Assembly: GCF_022206305.1 (NCBI RefSeq)
Contig: NZ_JAKOIW010000018.1
Location: forward strand, 41,732 to 105,731
Origin: Gordonia sp. 'Campus'
Lineage (GTDB): Bacteria; Actinomycetota; Actinomycetes; Mycobacteriales; Mycobacteriaceae
Length of the DNA stretch: 64,000 nt
Direction of reading: 5' to 3'
The translations under genes and the position numbers were made by a program. Positions 33,923-42,744 of this stretch are shown here, piece by piece. The stretch's first letter is position 1. Each line of letters opens with the position of its first letter. The notes beneath the pieces were generated by a model, which saw only the letters and a list, made by a program, of their open reading frames with translations, was not told where the DNA came from and did not search any database.

Positions 33923-35406
33923 GCCTTTCCGGCCCCGACCGCGGCGCGCGCACGCGTGCCGCGACTGCGTCGGGGTGCATAGTGTTGCGGCGGGAACCTG
34001 TCGGCGACGATAGTCCGCATCGCCTCGAGATCGCCATCGATCAATTCATGGGCGCGTGCCGTGAGGAGAACGTTGCCGAGTGCGGTCGCCTCCACGGGCC
34101 CGGCCTGGACGGGCAGGCCCAGGCGGTCGGCGGTGAGCTGGCACAGCAGCCGGTTCTGCGACCCGCCGCCGACGAGGTGCACGGTCTCCACCGGGATCCC
34201 CGACAGCGCGGCGGCCTTCTCGACGCCGTCGGCGAATGCGGATGCGAGACTCTCGACGATCGCGCGCACCATCTCGGCGCGGGTCATCGGCGGTCGCATG
34301 CCGCGCTCGTCGTACCACCCGCGGATGCGTGCCGGCATGTCACCCGGCGGGAGGAAGCGCGCGTCGTCGGTGTCGAAGACATCGACGGTCGGCGTCACCT
34401 CCGCGGCCTGGGCCAGCAGCTCGCCGAGGTCGGCCCGGTAGCCCTCGCGCTGGTACTGACGCACCGTCTCGCTGAGCAGCCAGAGTCCCATCACGTTGTG
34501 CAGGTAGCGGATTCGGCCGTCGGCGCCGACCTCGTTGGTGAAGTTGGCCTTCCATCCGTCGCGGGACAGGACCGGTTCGGTCAGTTCCACACCGACGAGA
34601 CCCCACGTGCCGCAGGAGATGTAGGCCGCCCGCGACGGGTCCATCGGGATCGCCGCCACGGCCGAGGCCGTGTCGTGCGAGGCGACGGCGGTGACCCGGG
34701 TGGATGACGACAGACCGAGCCGCTCGGCGACATCGGGAAGCAGTGGTCCCTGGTCGGACCCGGTCTCGACGATCTCGGGGAAGAGTCCGACGGGCAGCCC
34801 GAGGCGTTCCATCATCGCGGTGTCCCACTGGCCGTTGACGGCGAGCAGGCCGGTGGTCGAGGCGTTGGTCCGCTCGGTGCCCCGCCTGCCGGTCAGCCAG
34901 TAGGTGATCAGGTCAGGGATCAGCAGGGCGCTGTCGGCCTGGTCGAGCAGACCGTCGGCCTTCTCCGCGGCCAGCTGGTACACCGTGGTGAACGGCAGGA
35001 ACTGCAGGCCGTTGCGCAGGTACAGGTCCACCGGCCCGAGTTCGGCGTGCACGGCGTCGACGCCCGCGGCCGTGCGGTCGTCCCGGTAGTGGTGCGGCAG
35101 ACCCAGCATCCGGCCGTCGCGGAGCAACGCGTAGTCCACCGCCCACGAGTCGACGCCGATGCCGACGAGGTCGTCGGACTGCCGGGCAGCCTCGGCCAGG
35201 CCCGCCGAGGCTTCCCGGAACAGGCCGGGTACGTCCCAGTGCAGTGCCGACCGTCGACCGTTCCACACGTGCACGGGATCGTTGGCGAACCGGGCGACCT
35301 GTTCGAGCTCGAGTCGTCCCTGCGACACATCGGCGAGCATCACCCGGCCGCTGGTCGCGCCCAGGTCGATGGCGGCGACCTGGGCGGACCGAGTGGAGCG
35401 ACTCAT
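33919..35406 (-). CDS. rhaB: L-rhamnulokinase
   Basis: A 495-residue sugar kinase of the FGGY/ASKHA fold. The phosphate loop [14 protein letters not shown] opens the protein, [10 protein letters not shown] and [11 protein letters not shown] lie in the middle, and the adenosine motif HLVGGGSQN is near residue 400. It phosphorylates L-rhamnulose to L-rhamnulose-1-phosphate. ATG 35406 is the true start; the frame stays open another 1.1 kb upstream, but that is the shadow of the aldolase gene. It overlaps both neighbours by four bases. Confidence 0.94.
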   Translation of the reverse strand: MSRSTRSAQVAAIDLGATSGRVMLADVSQGRLELEQVARFANDPVHVWNGRRSALHWDVPGLFREASAGLAEAARQSDDLVGIGVDSWAVDYALLRDGRMLGLPHHYRDDRTAAGVDAVHAELGPVDLYLRNGLQFLPFTTVYQLAAEKADGLLDQADSALLIPDLITYWLTGRRGTERTNASTTGLLAVNGQWDTAMMERLGLPVGLFPEIVETGSDQGPLLPDVAERLGLSSSTRVTAVASHDTASAVAAIPMDPSRAAYISCGTWGLVGVELTEPVLSRDGWKANFTNEVGADGRIRYLHNVMGLWLLSETVRQYQREGYRADLGELLAQAAEVTPTVDVFDTDDARFLPPGDMPARIRGWYDERGMRPPMTRAEMVRAIVESLASAFADGVEKAAALSGIPVETVHLVGGGSQNRLLCQLTADRLGLPVQAGPVEATALGNVLLTARAHELIDGDLEAMRTIVADRFPPQHYAPRRSRGTRARAAVGAGKA

Positions 35407-37439
35407 CGCAGGAACGCGGCGGCGACGCCGGCGTCCACCGGCACGTGCAGACCGGTGGTGTGCGAGAAGTCCGAGGTGCACAGGGCGAACGCGGCGTTGG
35501 CGATGTTCTCCGGCAGCACCTCGCGCTTGAGGAGGGTGCGCTGGGCGTAGAACTTGCCCAGGTCCTTCTCCTCGACGCCGTAGACCGCGGCGCGCTTGGC
35601 GCCCCAGCCGCCGGCGAAGATCCCCGAACCGCGCACCACGCCATCGGGATTGATCCCGTTGACCTTGACCCCGTGTTCGCCGAGTTCGGCCGCGAGCAAC
35701 CTGACCTGATGGGCCTGGTCGGCCTTGGTGGCGGAGTAGGCGATGTTGTTGGGGCCGGCGAAGACCGAGTTCTTCGACGAGATGTAGAGGATGTCGCCGC
35801 CCAGCTTCTGGTCGATCAGGGCTCGCGCCGCTGCCTTGCTGACGAGAAACGAGCCGCGGGCCATCACGTTGTGCTGCAGGTCCCAGTCGGCAGCGGTGGT
35901 GTCCAGCAACGACTTCGACAGCGACAGGCCGGCGTTGTTGACGACGAGGTCGATGCCGCCGAAGGCGAGCACGGTCGCGTCGATCGCCGCCTGCACGGCT
36001 GCCTCGTCGGTGACGTCGGCGGCCACACCGATGGCGACGTCGGTCGAACCGATCTCCTCGGCGGCGGCGCGTGCCTTCTCGGCGTCGAGGTCGGCGATCA
36101 CGACGCAGGCGCCCTCGGCGGCGAGGCGGGCCGCGATGGCCTTGCCGATGCCCGACGCCGCGCCGGTGACGAGTGCGATGCGGGTGGCGAGCGGCTTGGG
36201 CTTCGGCATCCGCGCGAGCTTGGCCTCCTCGAGCAACCAGTACTCGATCCGGAACTTCTCCGATTCGTCGATCGGTGCGTAGGTGGAGATGGCCTCGGCG
36301 CCCCGCATCACGTTGATCGCGTTCAGGTAGAACTCGCCGGCGACGCGTGCGGTCTGCTTGTCCTTGCCGAAGCTGAACATGCCGACGCCCGGGACGAGCA
36401 CGATGGCCGGGTCCGCGCCGCGCATCGCCGGGCTGTCCTCGGTCGCGTGGCGGTCGTAATAGGCGCGGTAGTCCTCGCGGTAGGCCTCGTGCAGGGCGGA
36501 CAGGCGTTCCTTGCACTCGTCGACCGATGCCGACGCCGGGAGATCGAGGACGAGCGGCTTGACCTTGGTGCGCAGGAAGTGGTCCGGGCAGCTGGTTCCG
36601 AGAGCGGCCAGTCGCGGGTGCTCCTGTGCGGCAAGGAAGTCGAGAACCGGATCGACGTCGGTGAAGTGGCCGACCTGCGGCTTGTCCATCGAGGCGAGGC
36701 CGCGGATGAACGGTGCGAGGGCCGCGGCCTTGGCACGACGTTCGGCGGCCGGGAGTGCGCCGTACCCGTCCAGCGGTGCGCCGAACGGCTGCGAGCGGCC
36801 GTTGGCGGCGATGTACTTCTCGGCGGTGTCGATGATCTCGAGCGAGTGGGCTTCGGCCTCTTCGGACGTGTCACCCCAGGCGGTGATTCCGTGTCCGCCC
36901 AAGATGCAACCGATCGCCTGCGGGTTGTTCTTCTTGATCTCAGAGATGTCCAGACCGAGCTGGAAGCCCGGGCGGCGCCAGGGCACCCACACGACGCGGT
37001 CGCCGAAGATCTTCTGGGTCAGCACCTCTCCGTCGGCGGAGGTCGCGATCGCGATGCCCGAGTCGGGGTGGAGATGATCGACATGCGCGGCGTCGACGAG
37101 GCCGTGCATGGCGGTGTCGATCGACGGCGCCGCCCCGCCCTTGCCGTGCAGGCAGTAGTCGAAGGCGGCGACCATCTCGTCTTCGCGGTCGAGGCCGGGG
37201 TAGACATCGACGAGCGCGCGCATGCGGTCGAGACGAAGGACGGCGAGGCCCTTCTCGGTCAGGGTGCCCAGGTCGCCGCCGGAACCCTTGACCCACAGCA
37301 GTTCGACGTCCTCGCCGGTGACGGGGTCGGTGTCGGTGCCCTTCGCGGAGGTGTTGCCGCCGGCGTAGTTGGTGTTCTTCGGATCGGAGCCGAGCCGGTT
37401 GGAGCGCGCGATGAGCGCGGCGACTGCGGGATTGGTCAT
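35403..37439 (-). CDS. rhaEW: Bifunctional rhamnulose-1-phosphate aldolase / L-lactaldehyde dehydrogenase (SDR)
   Basis: A 678-residue fusion. Residues about 1-420 are a class-II aldolase with zinc-ligand-type His in HVDHLHPDS and GGHGITAWG. Residues about 425-678 are a short-chain dehydrogenase with TGAASGIG, NNAGLS and YSATK. The aldolase splits rhamnulose-1-phosphate into dihydroxyacetone phosphate and L-lactaldehyde; the SDR part is known in RhaEW proteins to oxidise the aldehyde to L-lactate. This lactate output explains lldD in the same operon. Confidence 0.92.
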   Translation of the reverse strand: MTNPAVAALIARSNRLGSDPKNTNYAGGNTSAKGTDTDPVTGEDVELLWVKGSGGDLGTLTEKGLAVLRLDRMRALVDVYPGLDREDEMVAAFDYCLHGKGGAAPSIDTAMHGLVDAAHVDHLHPDSGIAIATSADGEVLTQKIFGDRVVWVPWRRPGFQLGLDISEIKKNNPQAIGCILGGHGITAWGDTSEEAEAHSLEIIDTAEKYIAANGRSQPFGAPLDGYGALPAAERRAKAAALAPFIRGLASMDKPQVGHFTDVDPVLDFLAAQEHPRLAALGTSCPDHFLRTKVKPLVLDLPASASVDECKERLSALHEAYREDYRAYYDRHATEDSPAMRGADPAIVLVPGVGMFSFGKDKQTARVAGEFYLNAINVMRGAEAISTYAPIDESEKFRIEYWLLEEAKLARMPKPKPLATRIALVTGAASGIGKAIAARLAAEGACVVIADLDAEKARAAAEEIGSTDVAIGVAADVTDEAAVQAAIDATVLAFGGIDLVVNNAGLSLSKSLLDTTAADWDLQHNVMARGSFLVSKAAARALIDQKLGGDILYISSKNSVFAGPNNIAYSATKADQAHQVRLLAAELGEHGVKVNGINPDGVVRGSGIFAGGWGAKRAAVYGVEEKDLGKFYAQRTLLKREVLPENIANAAFALCTSDFSHTTGLHVPVDAGVAAAFLR

Positions 37440-37526
37440 GGCGAGAGATCTCCTGAAGATCGGGAAAGCGGGGAGTTCACTGAAGCGGGCAGTTCGAGAA
37501 AGCAGGGAGCAGGTGTGGGGGAGCGC

Positions 37527-38687
37527 TCAGGCGCCCCAGGACGACTGGGTGCCACCGACGCGCTCGGCGACGATGCGCTCCCGGTAGCCGGAGTCGGCGT
37601 AGGCGGCCATCGGGTCGGCGGGGAGTCCGCGCCGGGTGCGACGCTCGGCCAGCATCGGACGCACGTCGGTGTAGAAGGCGTCCATCAGAATTCCGTTCGC
37701 GCCCAACACGTCTCCGGATTCCTGCGCCGCGGTCAACGCGTCGGTGTCGACGAGCAGCGCGCGGGCGGTCATCTCCTCGACGTTGAGGACCGAACGGATC
37801 TGTCCGGGGATCTTCTCCTCGACGTTGTGGCACTGGTCGAGCATCAGGGCGACCGGGGACCCGGCGTCGAGGCCGCCGCCGCGGATGACCTCGAAGAGGA
37901 TGCGGAACAGCTGGAACGGGTCGGCCGCACCGACGATCAGGTCGTCGTCGGCGTAGAAACGCGAGTTGAAGTCGAACGACCCGAGCTTTCCGAGGCGCAG
38001 CAGCTGCGCGACGATGAACTCGATGTTGGTGCCCGGCGCGTGATGGCCGGTGTCGAGGCAGACCATCGCCCGCTCACCGAGAGCGGTCACGTGGGCGTAG
38101 GAGGTGCCCCAGTCGGGGACGTCGGTGACGTAGGTCGCCGGCTCGAAGAACTTGTACTCCAACACGAGTCGCTGGTCGTCGCCGATGTGCTGGTAGATGG
38201 TCGCCAGCGATTCGGCGAGACGATCCTGGCGTCCGCGGATGTCTCCCTGACCCGGGTAGTTGGTGCCGTCGGCGAGCCAGATCTTGAGGTCGCGCGAACC
38301 GGTCGCGTTCATCACGTCGATGCACGCGATGTGGTGGTCGATGGCCTTCTGGCGCACGGTCTTGTCGGTGTGGGTCAGGCTGCCGAACTTGTAGTCGTCG
38401 TCCTGGAAGGTGTTGGAGTTGACCGTCCCGAGGTCGACGCCGAGATCCTTCGCGTACGCGGCGAGCGCGCGGTAGTCGTCGACGGTGTCCCAGGGGATGT
38501 GCAGGGCGACCGTCGGGGCGAGCCCGGTCAGCTGGTTGACGGTGGCCGCGTCGGCGATCTTCTCGTGAATGGTGCGGGGGGTGCCCGGGGTGCCGAACAC
38601 CTTGAACCGGGTGCCGGAGTTGCCGAACGCCCAGGAGGGGAGCTCGATCTCGAGATTGTCGAGGATCGTCTCGTCAAAGGTGGTCAT
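37527..38687 (-). CDS. rhaI: L-rhamnose isomerase (RhaI type)
   Basis: A 386-residue TIM-barrel isomerase of the RhaI/xylose-isomerase-like type. LEYKFFEPATYVTDVPDWGT, CLDTGHHAPGTNIEFIV and FNSRFYADDDLI contain the metal-binding Glu, Asp and His. It interconverts L-rhamnose and L-rhamnulose. ATG 38687 is chosen because the open frame upstream crosses a perfect hairpin and does not resemble protein. An 87-base gap separates it from the aldolase gene. Confidence 0.92.
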   Translation of the reverse strand: MTTFDETILDNLEIELPSWAFGNSGTRFKVFGTPGTPRTIHEKIADAATVNQLTGLAPTVALHIPWDTVDDYRALAAYAKDLGVDLGTVNSNTFQDDDYKFGSLTHTDKTVRQKAIDHHIACIDVMNATGSRDLKIWLADGTNYPGQGDIRGRQDRLAESLATIYQHIGDDQRLVLEYKFFEPATYVTDVPDWGTSYAHVTALGERAMVCLDTGHHAPGTNIEFIVAQLLRLGKLGSFDFNSRFYADDDLIVGAADPFQLFRILFEVIRGGGLDAGSPVALMLDQCHNVEEKIPGQIRSVLNVEEMTARALLVDTDALTAAQESGDVLGANGILMDAFYTDVRPMLAERRTRRGLPADPMAAYADSGYRERIVAERVGGTQSSWGA

Positions 38688-38707
38688 CAGTGTTCTTTCG
38701 GTTGGGT

Positions 38708-38748
38708 TTCCCCGCCGCCGGCGTCGGGGAACAGCCGGCGGCGGGGAA
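38708..38748 (-). terminator. Perfect 15-bp hairpin in the leader of rhaI
   Basis: Arms 38708-38722 and 38734-38748 pair perfectly around an 11-base loop. It lies past the MFS gene stop (38800) and before the rhaI start (38687), downstream of the LacI-type site. It may terminate rhaM/MFS transcripts or act as an attenuator of rhaI. Confidence 0.65.
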
Positions 38749-38756
38749 GTCGATGG

Positions 38757-38772
38757 ACTGATACGTTTCAAT
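38757..38772. promoter_or_regulatory. LacI-type operator upstream of rhaI
   Basis: ACTGATAC-GTTTCAAT, a CG-centred site with one perfect half (GTTTCAAT) and six of eight matches in the other, sharing its half-site with the operator at 40709-40724. Confidence 0.55.
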
Positions 38773-38799
38773 CGAGCGGGACGGCCCGGTCGAGACGAC

Positions 38800-40173
38800 T
38801 CAGACGGCGGTCTTGCTGGTGGACTCTGCAGTGGGTGCGTCGCCCACGACCGGGCTGTTCGTCGACACCGGGTGCTCGATGAGTTCCGGCGACAGCGGTG
38901 CGCCGTAGCGCTCGACCTCGATCTCCTGCAGCGTCTTGCCCTGGGTGTCCGGGGCGGCGATGGCACCGATGATCAGGGCCACGGTGAGCAGTGCGACCAG
39001 CAGGATGCCGACGGTGGTGAGTCCGGTGGCGGCCAGCATCGTCGGGAAGAAGTAGCTCAGCAGGCCGGTCGCGGTGCGGACGACGAAGAACATCACACCC
39101 TGAGCGCTGGCGCGGTATGGCGTCGCGAACATCTCGCTGGCCCAGAGGCTGTAGAACGCCTGCGCGCCGATACCTGAGGAGATACCCCACAGGACCGCGA
39201 AGATGAGCATCGTGGCGACGCCGCTGTCGGTGAACGCGACCAGCACGATCCAGGCGACGATGCCCAGTGCGGCGCCGAAGACGTAGAGCGCACGCTGCGA
39301 GACCCGATCGGCATATCGCATGAAGCCGAAGTAGGTCGCGAGGACGGTGCAGCCCCAGACGAGCACCTGCAGGAGGTTCTGCTGAACGGCGCTCTCGACA
39401 CCCGCGGTCTCGTAGACACGGGGCATGAAGATGCCGGCCTGTCCGGCAACGGTGTTCCAGAACAGGTAGATGCCGCCGAGCAGCAGCAGCGCGGTGATGT
39501 TGACCTTCTTGGAGAACAGGCCCTTGATGCCGCGTGCACCGACCGATGCGGTGAGTTCGCGCGTCTCGTCGACGGCCTCGTCCTTCCAGATCTTCGACTC
39601 GGAGAGTCCCTGGCGGATCCACCAGACGACGGCGGCGACCACGAAGAGGTGCAGGAAGATGAGGCGCGATCCGAGCAGTCCGAGCGGTGCCAGTGCGGCG
39701 GCGAGGGCGAATCCGATCAGCGGACCGACCGACCAGGCGAGCTGCGCGGTACCGACGTGCTTGGCGCGTTCGACCGACGGTGCCTCCTCGGCGATGTAGG
39801 TCCAGGACGCGGGTACGCCGGCGCCGACCGCGAGGCCGGTGATGACGAACGCGGCCAGCAACATGGTGAAGTTGAGCGCGAAGGCGGCGAGCAGGACACC
39901 GACCATGTAGACGAGCAGGTCATAGGTGTAGATCGCCTTGCGGCCGTAGCGGTCGCACAGCGGGCCGCCGATCGCGGCACCGACCGCGGCACCGAAGGCG
40001 TTGGCGCTCAGCGCCGCGAGCAGTCCGACGGCGAAGTTGCTGATGCCGAACTCGTCCTGCCAGAAGCCGAGGCTGGTGGCGATCGCGATGATCGAGCCGG
40101 CTTCGATGTAGTTCGACATGGCGACCGAGATGGTCGCCCGCCAGCCGGTGGTGGAGCGCGCTCCTACTTTCAT
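38800..40173 (-). CDS. MFS sugar transporter, probable L-rhamnose importer
   Basis: A 457-residue major facilitator of the sugar-porter/metabolite-H+-symporter type with 12 predicted helices. GGPLCDRYGRKAIY between helices 2 and 3 is the MFS signature. The last about 40 residues are a Ser/Thr-rich cytoplasmic tail. Its place between rhaM and rhaI on the same strand makes L-rhamnose the likely substrate; sequence alone would not show it. Confidence 0.85.
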   Translation of the reverse strand: MKVGARSTTGWRATISVAMSNYIEAGSIIAIATSLGFWQDEFGISNFAVGLLAALSANAFGAAVGAAIGGPLCDRYGRKAIYTYDLLVYMVGVLLAAFALNFTMLLAAFVITGLAVGAGVPASWTYIAEEAPSVERAKHVGTAQLAWSVGPLIGFALAAALAPLGLLGSRLIFLHLFVVAAVVWWIRQGLSESKIWKDEAVDETRELTASVGARGIKGLFSKKVNITALLLLGGIYLFWNTVAGQAGIFMPRVYETAGVESAVQQNLLQVLVWGCTVLATYFGFMRYADRVSQRALYVFGAALGIVAWIVLVAFTDSGVATMLIFAVLWGISSGIGAQAFYSLWASEMFATPYRASAQGVMFFVVRTATGLLSYFFPTMLAATGLTTVGILLVALLTVALIIGAIAAPDTQGKTLQEIEVERYGAPLSPELIEHPVSTNSPVVGDAPTAESTSKTAV

Positions 40174-40288
40174 GGTGATTCCTTGCGTCGGAGATCAGTA
40201 CAGAGGGTCGGGATCGGAGAGGTCAAACCGGAGTTCGTTGATGTCGGTGCGCCCGTCAGTACGTGTCGTGTGCTGCGTGTGTGCGGGG

Positions 40289-40645
40289 TCAGTCGAGGTG
40301 GAAGTACTCGAGGAGTTCGGTGCGGATCGTGTCCGGGTTCGCACCCCCGTCGCTACCCCCATCGCCGCCCGGGGCGGGGAGGAAGTACTCGGCCATGTGG
40401 GCCTGCCAGCGGGTGTTGACGTCGGTGGCCTCCATCGCGGCGGAGGTCGTCGCGAAGTCATCGGTCTCGAGGTAGCCGACGACCATGCCGTCGTCTTTCC
40501 GCAGGAACAGGGAGTAGTTACGCCAGCCGGTCTCGCGCAGTGCGTCGAGCATCTCGGGCCAGACCTCGGTATGCGCCTCGAGGTAGTCCTCGACGCGTTC
40601 GGGACGGAGGTGCAGCACGAAACAGACGCGCTGGGGCTCGGACAT
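40289..40645 (-). CDS. rhaM: L-rhamnose mutarotase
   Basis: A 118-residue RhaM, slightly longer than usual because of a Gly/Asp-rich insertion near residue 92. RVCFVLHLRPERVEDYLEAH, WRNYSLFLRKDDGMVVGYLE and RWQAHMAEYF match the family and include its active-site His, Tyr and Trp regions. It interconverts the anomers of L-rhamnose. ATG 40645 has AGGAG upstream; the open frame begins earlier without support. Confidence 0.92.
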   Translation of the reverse strand: MSEPQRVCFVLHLRPERVEDYLEAHTEVWPEMLDALRETGWRNYSLFLRKDDGMVVGYLETDDFATTSAAMEATDVNTRWQAHMAEYFLPAPGGDGGSDGGANPDTIRTELLEYFHLD

Positions 40646-40708
40646 GGCTGCTCCTGACAGACGACGTGGGGGGAAACGCAGATCGTCGGGAGTAGGTCGT
40701 CTCGGCGA

Positions 40709-40724
40709 ATTAAAACGTTTCAAT
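40709..40724. promoter_or_regulatory. LacI-type operator between rhaM and the SDR gene
   Basis: ATTAAAAC-GTTTCAAT, a CG-centred palindrome with one mismatch, 64 bases upstream of rhaM. It probably controls the rha operon and possibly the divergent SDR. Confidence 0.7.
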
Positions 40725-40849
40725 TTGTGATGGCAGCAACACTAAGAGCGAGCTGTGAGGATGTCAAGACCTGTCTGGGGCAATCGGGTCCCGGCCGGGC
40801 AGGGGTGCGACATGATCATCGGAAACCGGTGAGGGCGACAGGGGATGGC

Positions 40850-41713
40850 GTGCGCGAAGCGAGTCGGGGAACGGGTGTCGGCGGTTCGGATCTGAGGGGG
40901 AAGACGGCCATCGTGACCGGCGGCGGCTCCGGCATCGGGGCGGCACTGACCCGGGCGCTGGTCGCCGGTGGCGCGGATGTCACGTGTGCGGACATCGATC
41001 TCGCCGCGGCCGAGCTTGTGGCGGCGGCGCTGGCCGGTGGGCGCGGTGGGGTCCGGGCCGTTCACCTCGACGTGACCGATGCCGCCGCGGTGAAAGATCT
41101 GGTCGACGATGTCGTCGCGCGGTCGGGCCGGCTCGATCTGATGTTCAACAACGCGGGGATCACGTGGGGCGGACCCACCGAGATGTTGTCGCTGGACCAG
41201 TGGAACGCCATCATCGACGTCAACATCCGCGGCGTCGTCCACGGGGTGGCGGCGGCCTACCCGGTGATGATCGGTCAGCGGTCCGGGCACATCGTGAACA
41301 CGGCGTCCATGGCGGGCCTCGTGGCGGCCGGCTTGATTACCAGTTACGTCATGACGAAGCACGCGGTCGTCGGGATGTCGCTGGCGCTGCGCACCGAGGC
41401 GGCCGGGCACGGCGTCAACGTGACCGCCGTCTGCCCGTCCGCAGTCGAGACACCGATCCTGGACAAGGGCTCGGTCGGCGGATTCGTCGGCCGCAGATAC
41501 TATCTCGCGAGCCAGGGTTCGACGAAGGCGTACGACGCCGACCGGTTGGCGCAGGACACCCTGGCCGCGATCGCCGCGAACCGGCCGCTTCTCGTCGTGC
41601 CGCGACGTTCCCGGATCTCCTGGCGCATGCAGAGATTGGCGCCCGGGCTCACCAATCGCCTTGCCGCGCAGTTCATCGCACGGCAACGCGCGGAGTTGCG
41701 GCCGGAGGGCTAA
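40850..41713 (+). CDS. Short-chain dehydrogenase/reductase
   Basis: A classical SDR of about 287 residues. TGGGSGIG (NAD(P) loop), NNAGITWGG, catalytic Ser in NTASMAG and YVMTK (Tyr-x3-Lys) are present. GTG 40850 with AGGGG upstream is the likeliest start; GTG 40829 is an alternative. It is divergent from rhaM and shares the LacI-type operator, so it may belong to the rhamnose regulon. The substrate is unknown. Confidence 0.85.
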   Translation: MREASRGTGVGGSDLRGKTAIVTGGGSGIGAALTRALVAGGADVTCADIDLAAAELVAAALAGGRGGVRAVHLDVTDAAAVKDLVDDVVARSGRLDLMFNNAGITWGGPTEMLSLDQWNAIIDVNIRGVVHGVAAAYPVMIGQRSGHIVNTASMAGLVAAGLITSYVMTKHAVVGMSLALRTEAAGHGVNVTAVCPSAVETPILDKGSVGGFVGRRYYLASQGSTKAYDADRLAQDTLAAIAANRPLLVVPRRSRISWRMQRLAPGLTNRLAAQFIARQRAELRPEG

Positions 41714-41928
41714 CCTCCCGCGGTGCTGCTCAGGATGGCGACGATGACGCCGACAACAGTCAGCACACCGACGACCCACGCCATCGTCACCGCGACCCGT
41801 CTGCGCCCGAACCGTGCGGCGTTGATCGCGATACCGAGGCACACGAGGATAGCGATCGAGTAGACCGAGATCCCGAGGGTGAGCAGGGCGACCGAGGAAT
41901 CGGCGAGCAGGACAACCCGTGTGGACAT
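41710..41928 (-). CDS. Small two-helix membrane protein
   Basis: A 72-residue protein with hydrophobic segments near residues 5-30 and 45-67 separated by the basic loop RFGRRR. The open frame is longer upstream but runs through the attL tRNA fragment, so ATG 41928 is used. Its stop overlaps the convergent SDR stop by three bases. No family recognised. It is the last chromosomal gene before the integrated element. Confidence 0.6.
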   Translation of the reverse strand: MSTRVVLLADSSVALLTLGISVYSIAILVCLGIAINAARFGRRRVAVTMAWVVGVLTVVGVIVAILSSTAGG

Positions 41929-41979
41929 GGCATCGAGTACATCACCCCCGGACGCGCGCGACCGAATTCGGTGCCGCTG

Positions 41980-42025
41980 GTGCCCCCAGTCGGACTCGAA
42001 CCGACACTGTGCCGATTTTAAGTCG
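41980..42025. other. attL: displaced 3' half of the tRNA gene
   Basis: Identical over 46 bases to 58119-58164. It contains the 3' acceptor strand, T arm, variable loop and part of the anticodon arm, then diverges. It has no D arm or 5' acceptor, so it is not a second tRNA gene. Confidence 0.93.
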
Positions 42026-42131
42026 CCGCCATGCTGTGCGGGGTAGTCCGCTGCGGTCTGGCGAATGCCCTCCGATCTGCGCGGACAACACGCAGCGCTC
42101 CGTTGCATTCCGCTCGGCATCGGCTGCACTT

Positions 42132-42149
42132 GTGACAACGTCGTGACAC
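42132..42149. promoter_or_regulatory. Candidate integrase arm-type site, left end
   Basis: GTGACAACGTCGTGACAC, containing two GTGACA units. Almost the same sequence occurs at 58054-58070 near attR. In the excised circle the two would flank the attP core. Confidence 0.6.
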
Positions 42150-42227
42150 TTTCGTAGGTGCAGAAGGGGCAAGCAAGAACCGCTCGGCCATCAGCCGGTA
42201 CAAGATGCCAGAGCCTCACCGACCTAC

Positions 42228-42554
42228 GTGAGTAGACCCGGATGTGGCCTCACGGAGACACGCCTTGTGAGACGATCTGACGTCGTGGATGTCTGGAGAA
42301 TCGAAGAGATCAGCGATGGCCGCTACCGTTTCCATGGCGTGCCGTCGGAGGCATATGGTCAGGTGCGTATCCAGGGCGATGTGGGGTCGATACCCATCCC
42401 TGGACCTGTGGACGCCCCGTTCGAGGTTGACCTTCCCGCGGGTGAGTACACGATCGGTTGGCACTGGATGAGAGGCCACACGGACGATCGCGCGGCCGGC
42501 ACGTTTGAGGTTCCGCTAAATGGGTCGCATCAGGTCGTCACCATCACCGATTGA
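42228..42554 (+). CDS. Hypothetical protein next to attL
   Basis: A protein of up to 108 residues with beta-rich pattern (IPIPGPVDAPFEVDLPAGEY, then GTFEVPLNGSH). There is no clear ribosome site at GTG 42228; an internal in-frame GTG could be the start. It is the outermost cargo gene of the element, a typical place for lysogenic-conversion genes. No family recognised. Confidence 0.5.
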   Translation: MSRPGCGLTETRLVRRSDVVDVWRIEEISDGRYRFHGVPSEAYGQVRIQGDVGSIPIPGPVDAPFEVDLPAGEYTIGWHWMRGHTDDRAAGTFEVPLNGSHQVVTITD

Positions 42555-42744
42555 TGAGCCTGCCACGCTCTTCTGCCACGGCCGCTGTGTGGGGGGGTGC
42601 CACCCTCCCCCCGGGGCCTGGCGCCGCCCAGGGCATAGGCGCGATCTATCCGCAGCATTTTTTCTTCCCGCCCATCTTCGTCCCACCGTCGAGTGATTGT
42701 GACGGGCGGAGCGGTGAGGAGTCCCCGCCCCGGGGGCAGAGTTA
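42555..42744. other. Gene-free stretch with G/C-run hairpin
   Basis: Between convergent genes. A G7 run followed by a CCCTCCCCCC run (about 42590-42613) can fold into an imperfect hairpin, and T6 occurs near 42659. This is probably termination for both neighbours. Nothing else is seen. Confidence 0.5.

Noticed and set aside
35407..36516. N-terminal extension of the rhamnulokinase frame to 865 residues
   Set aside because: The extra part is Arg-rich out-of-frame translation of the rhaEW gene; the kinase phosphate loop begins right after ATG 35406.
35244..38882. A 1,212-codon open frame on the plus strand
   Set aside because: It is antisense to rhaB, rhaEW and rhaI, which have complete family motifs. 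Long antisense frames are common in high-GC DNA.
41980..42025. A second tRNA gene at the left end
   Set aside because: Only the 3' half of the tRNA is present; the sequence diverges before the D arm, so it is the attL copy.
41929..42219. Extension of the small membrane protein across attL
   Set aside because: It would translate the tRNA fragment and element DNA; the hydrophobic protein starts at ATG 41928.
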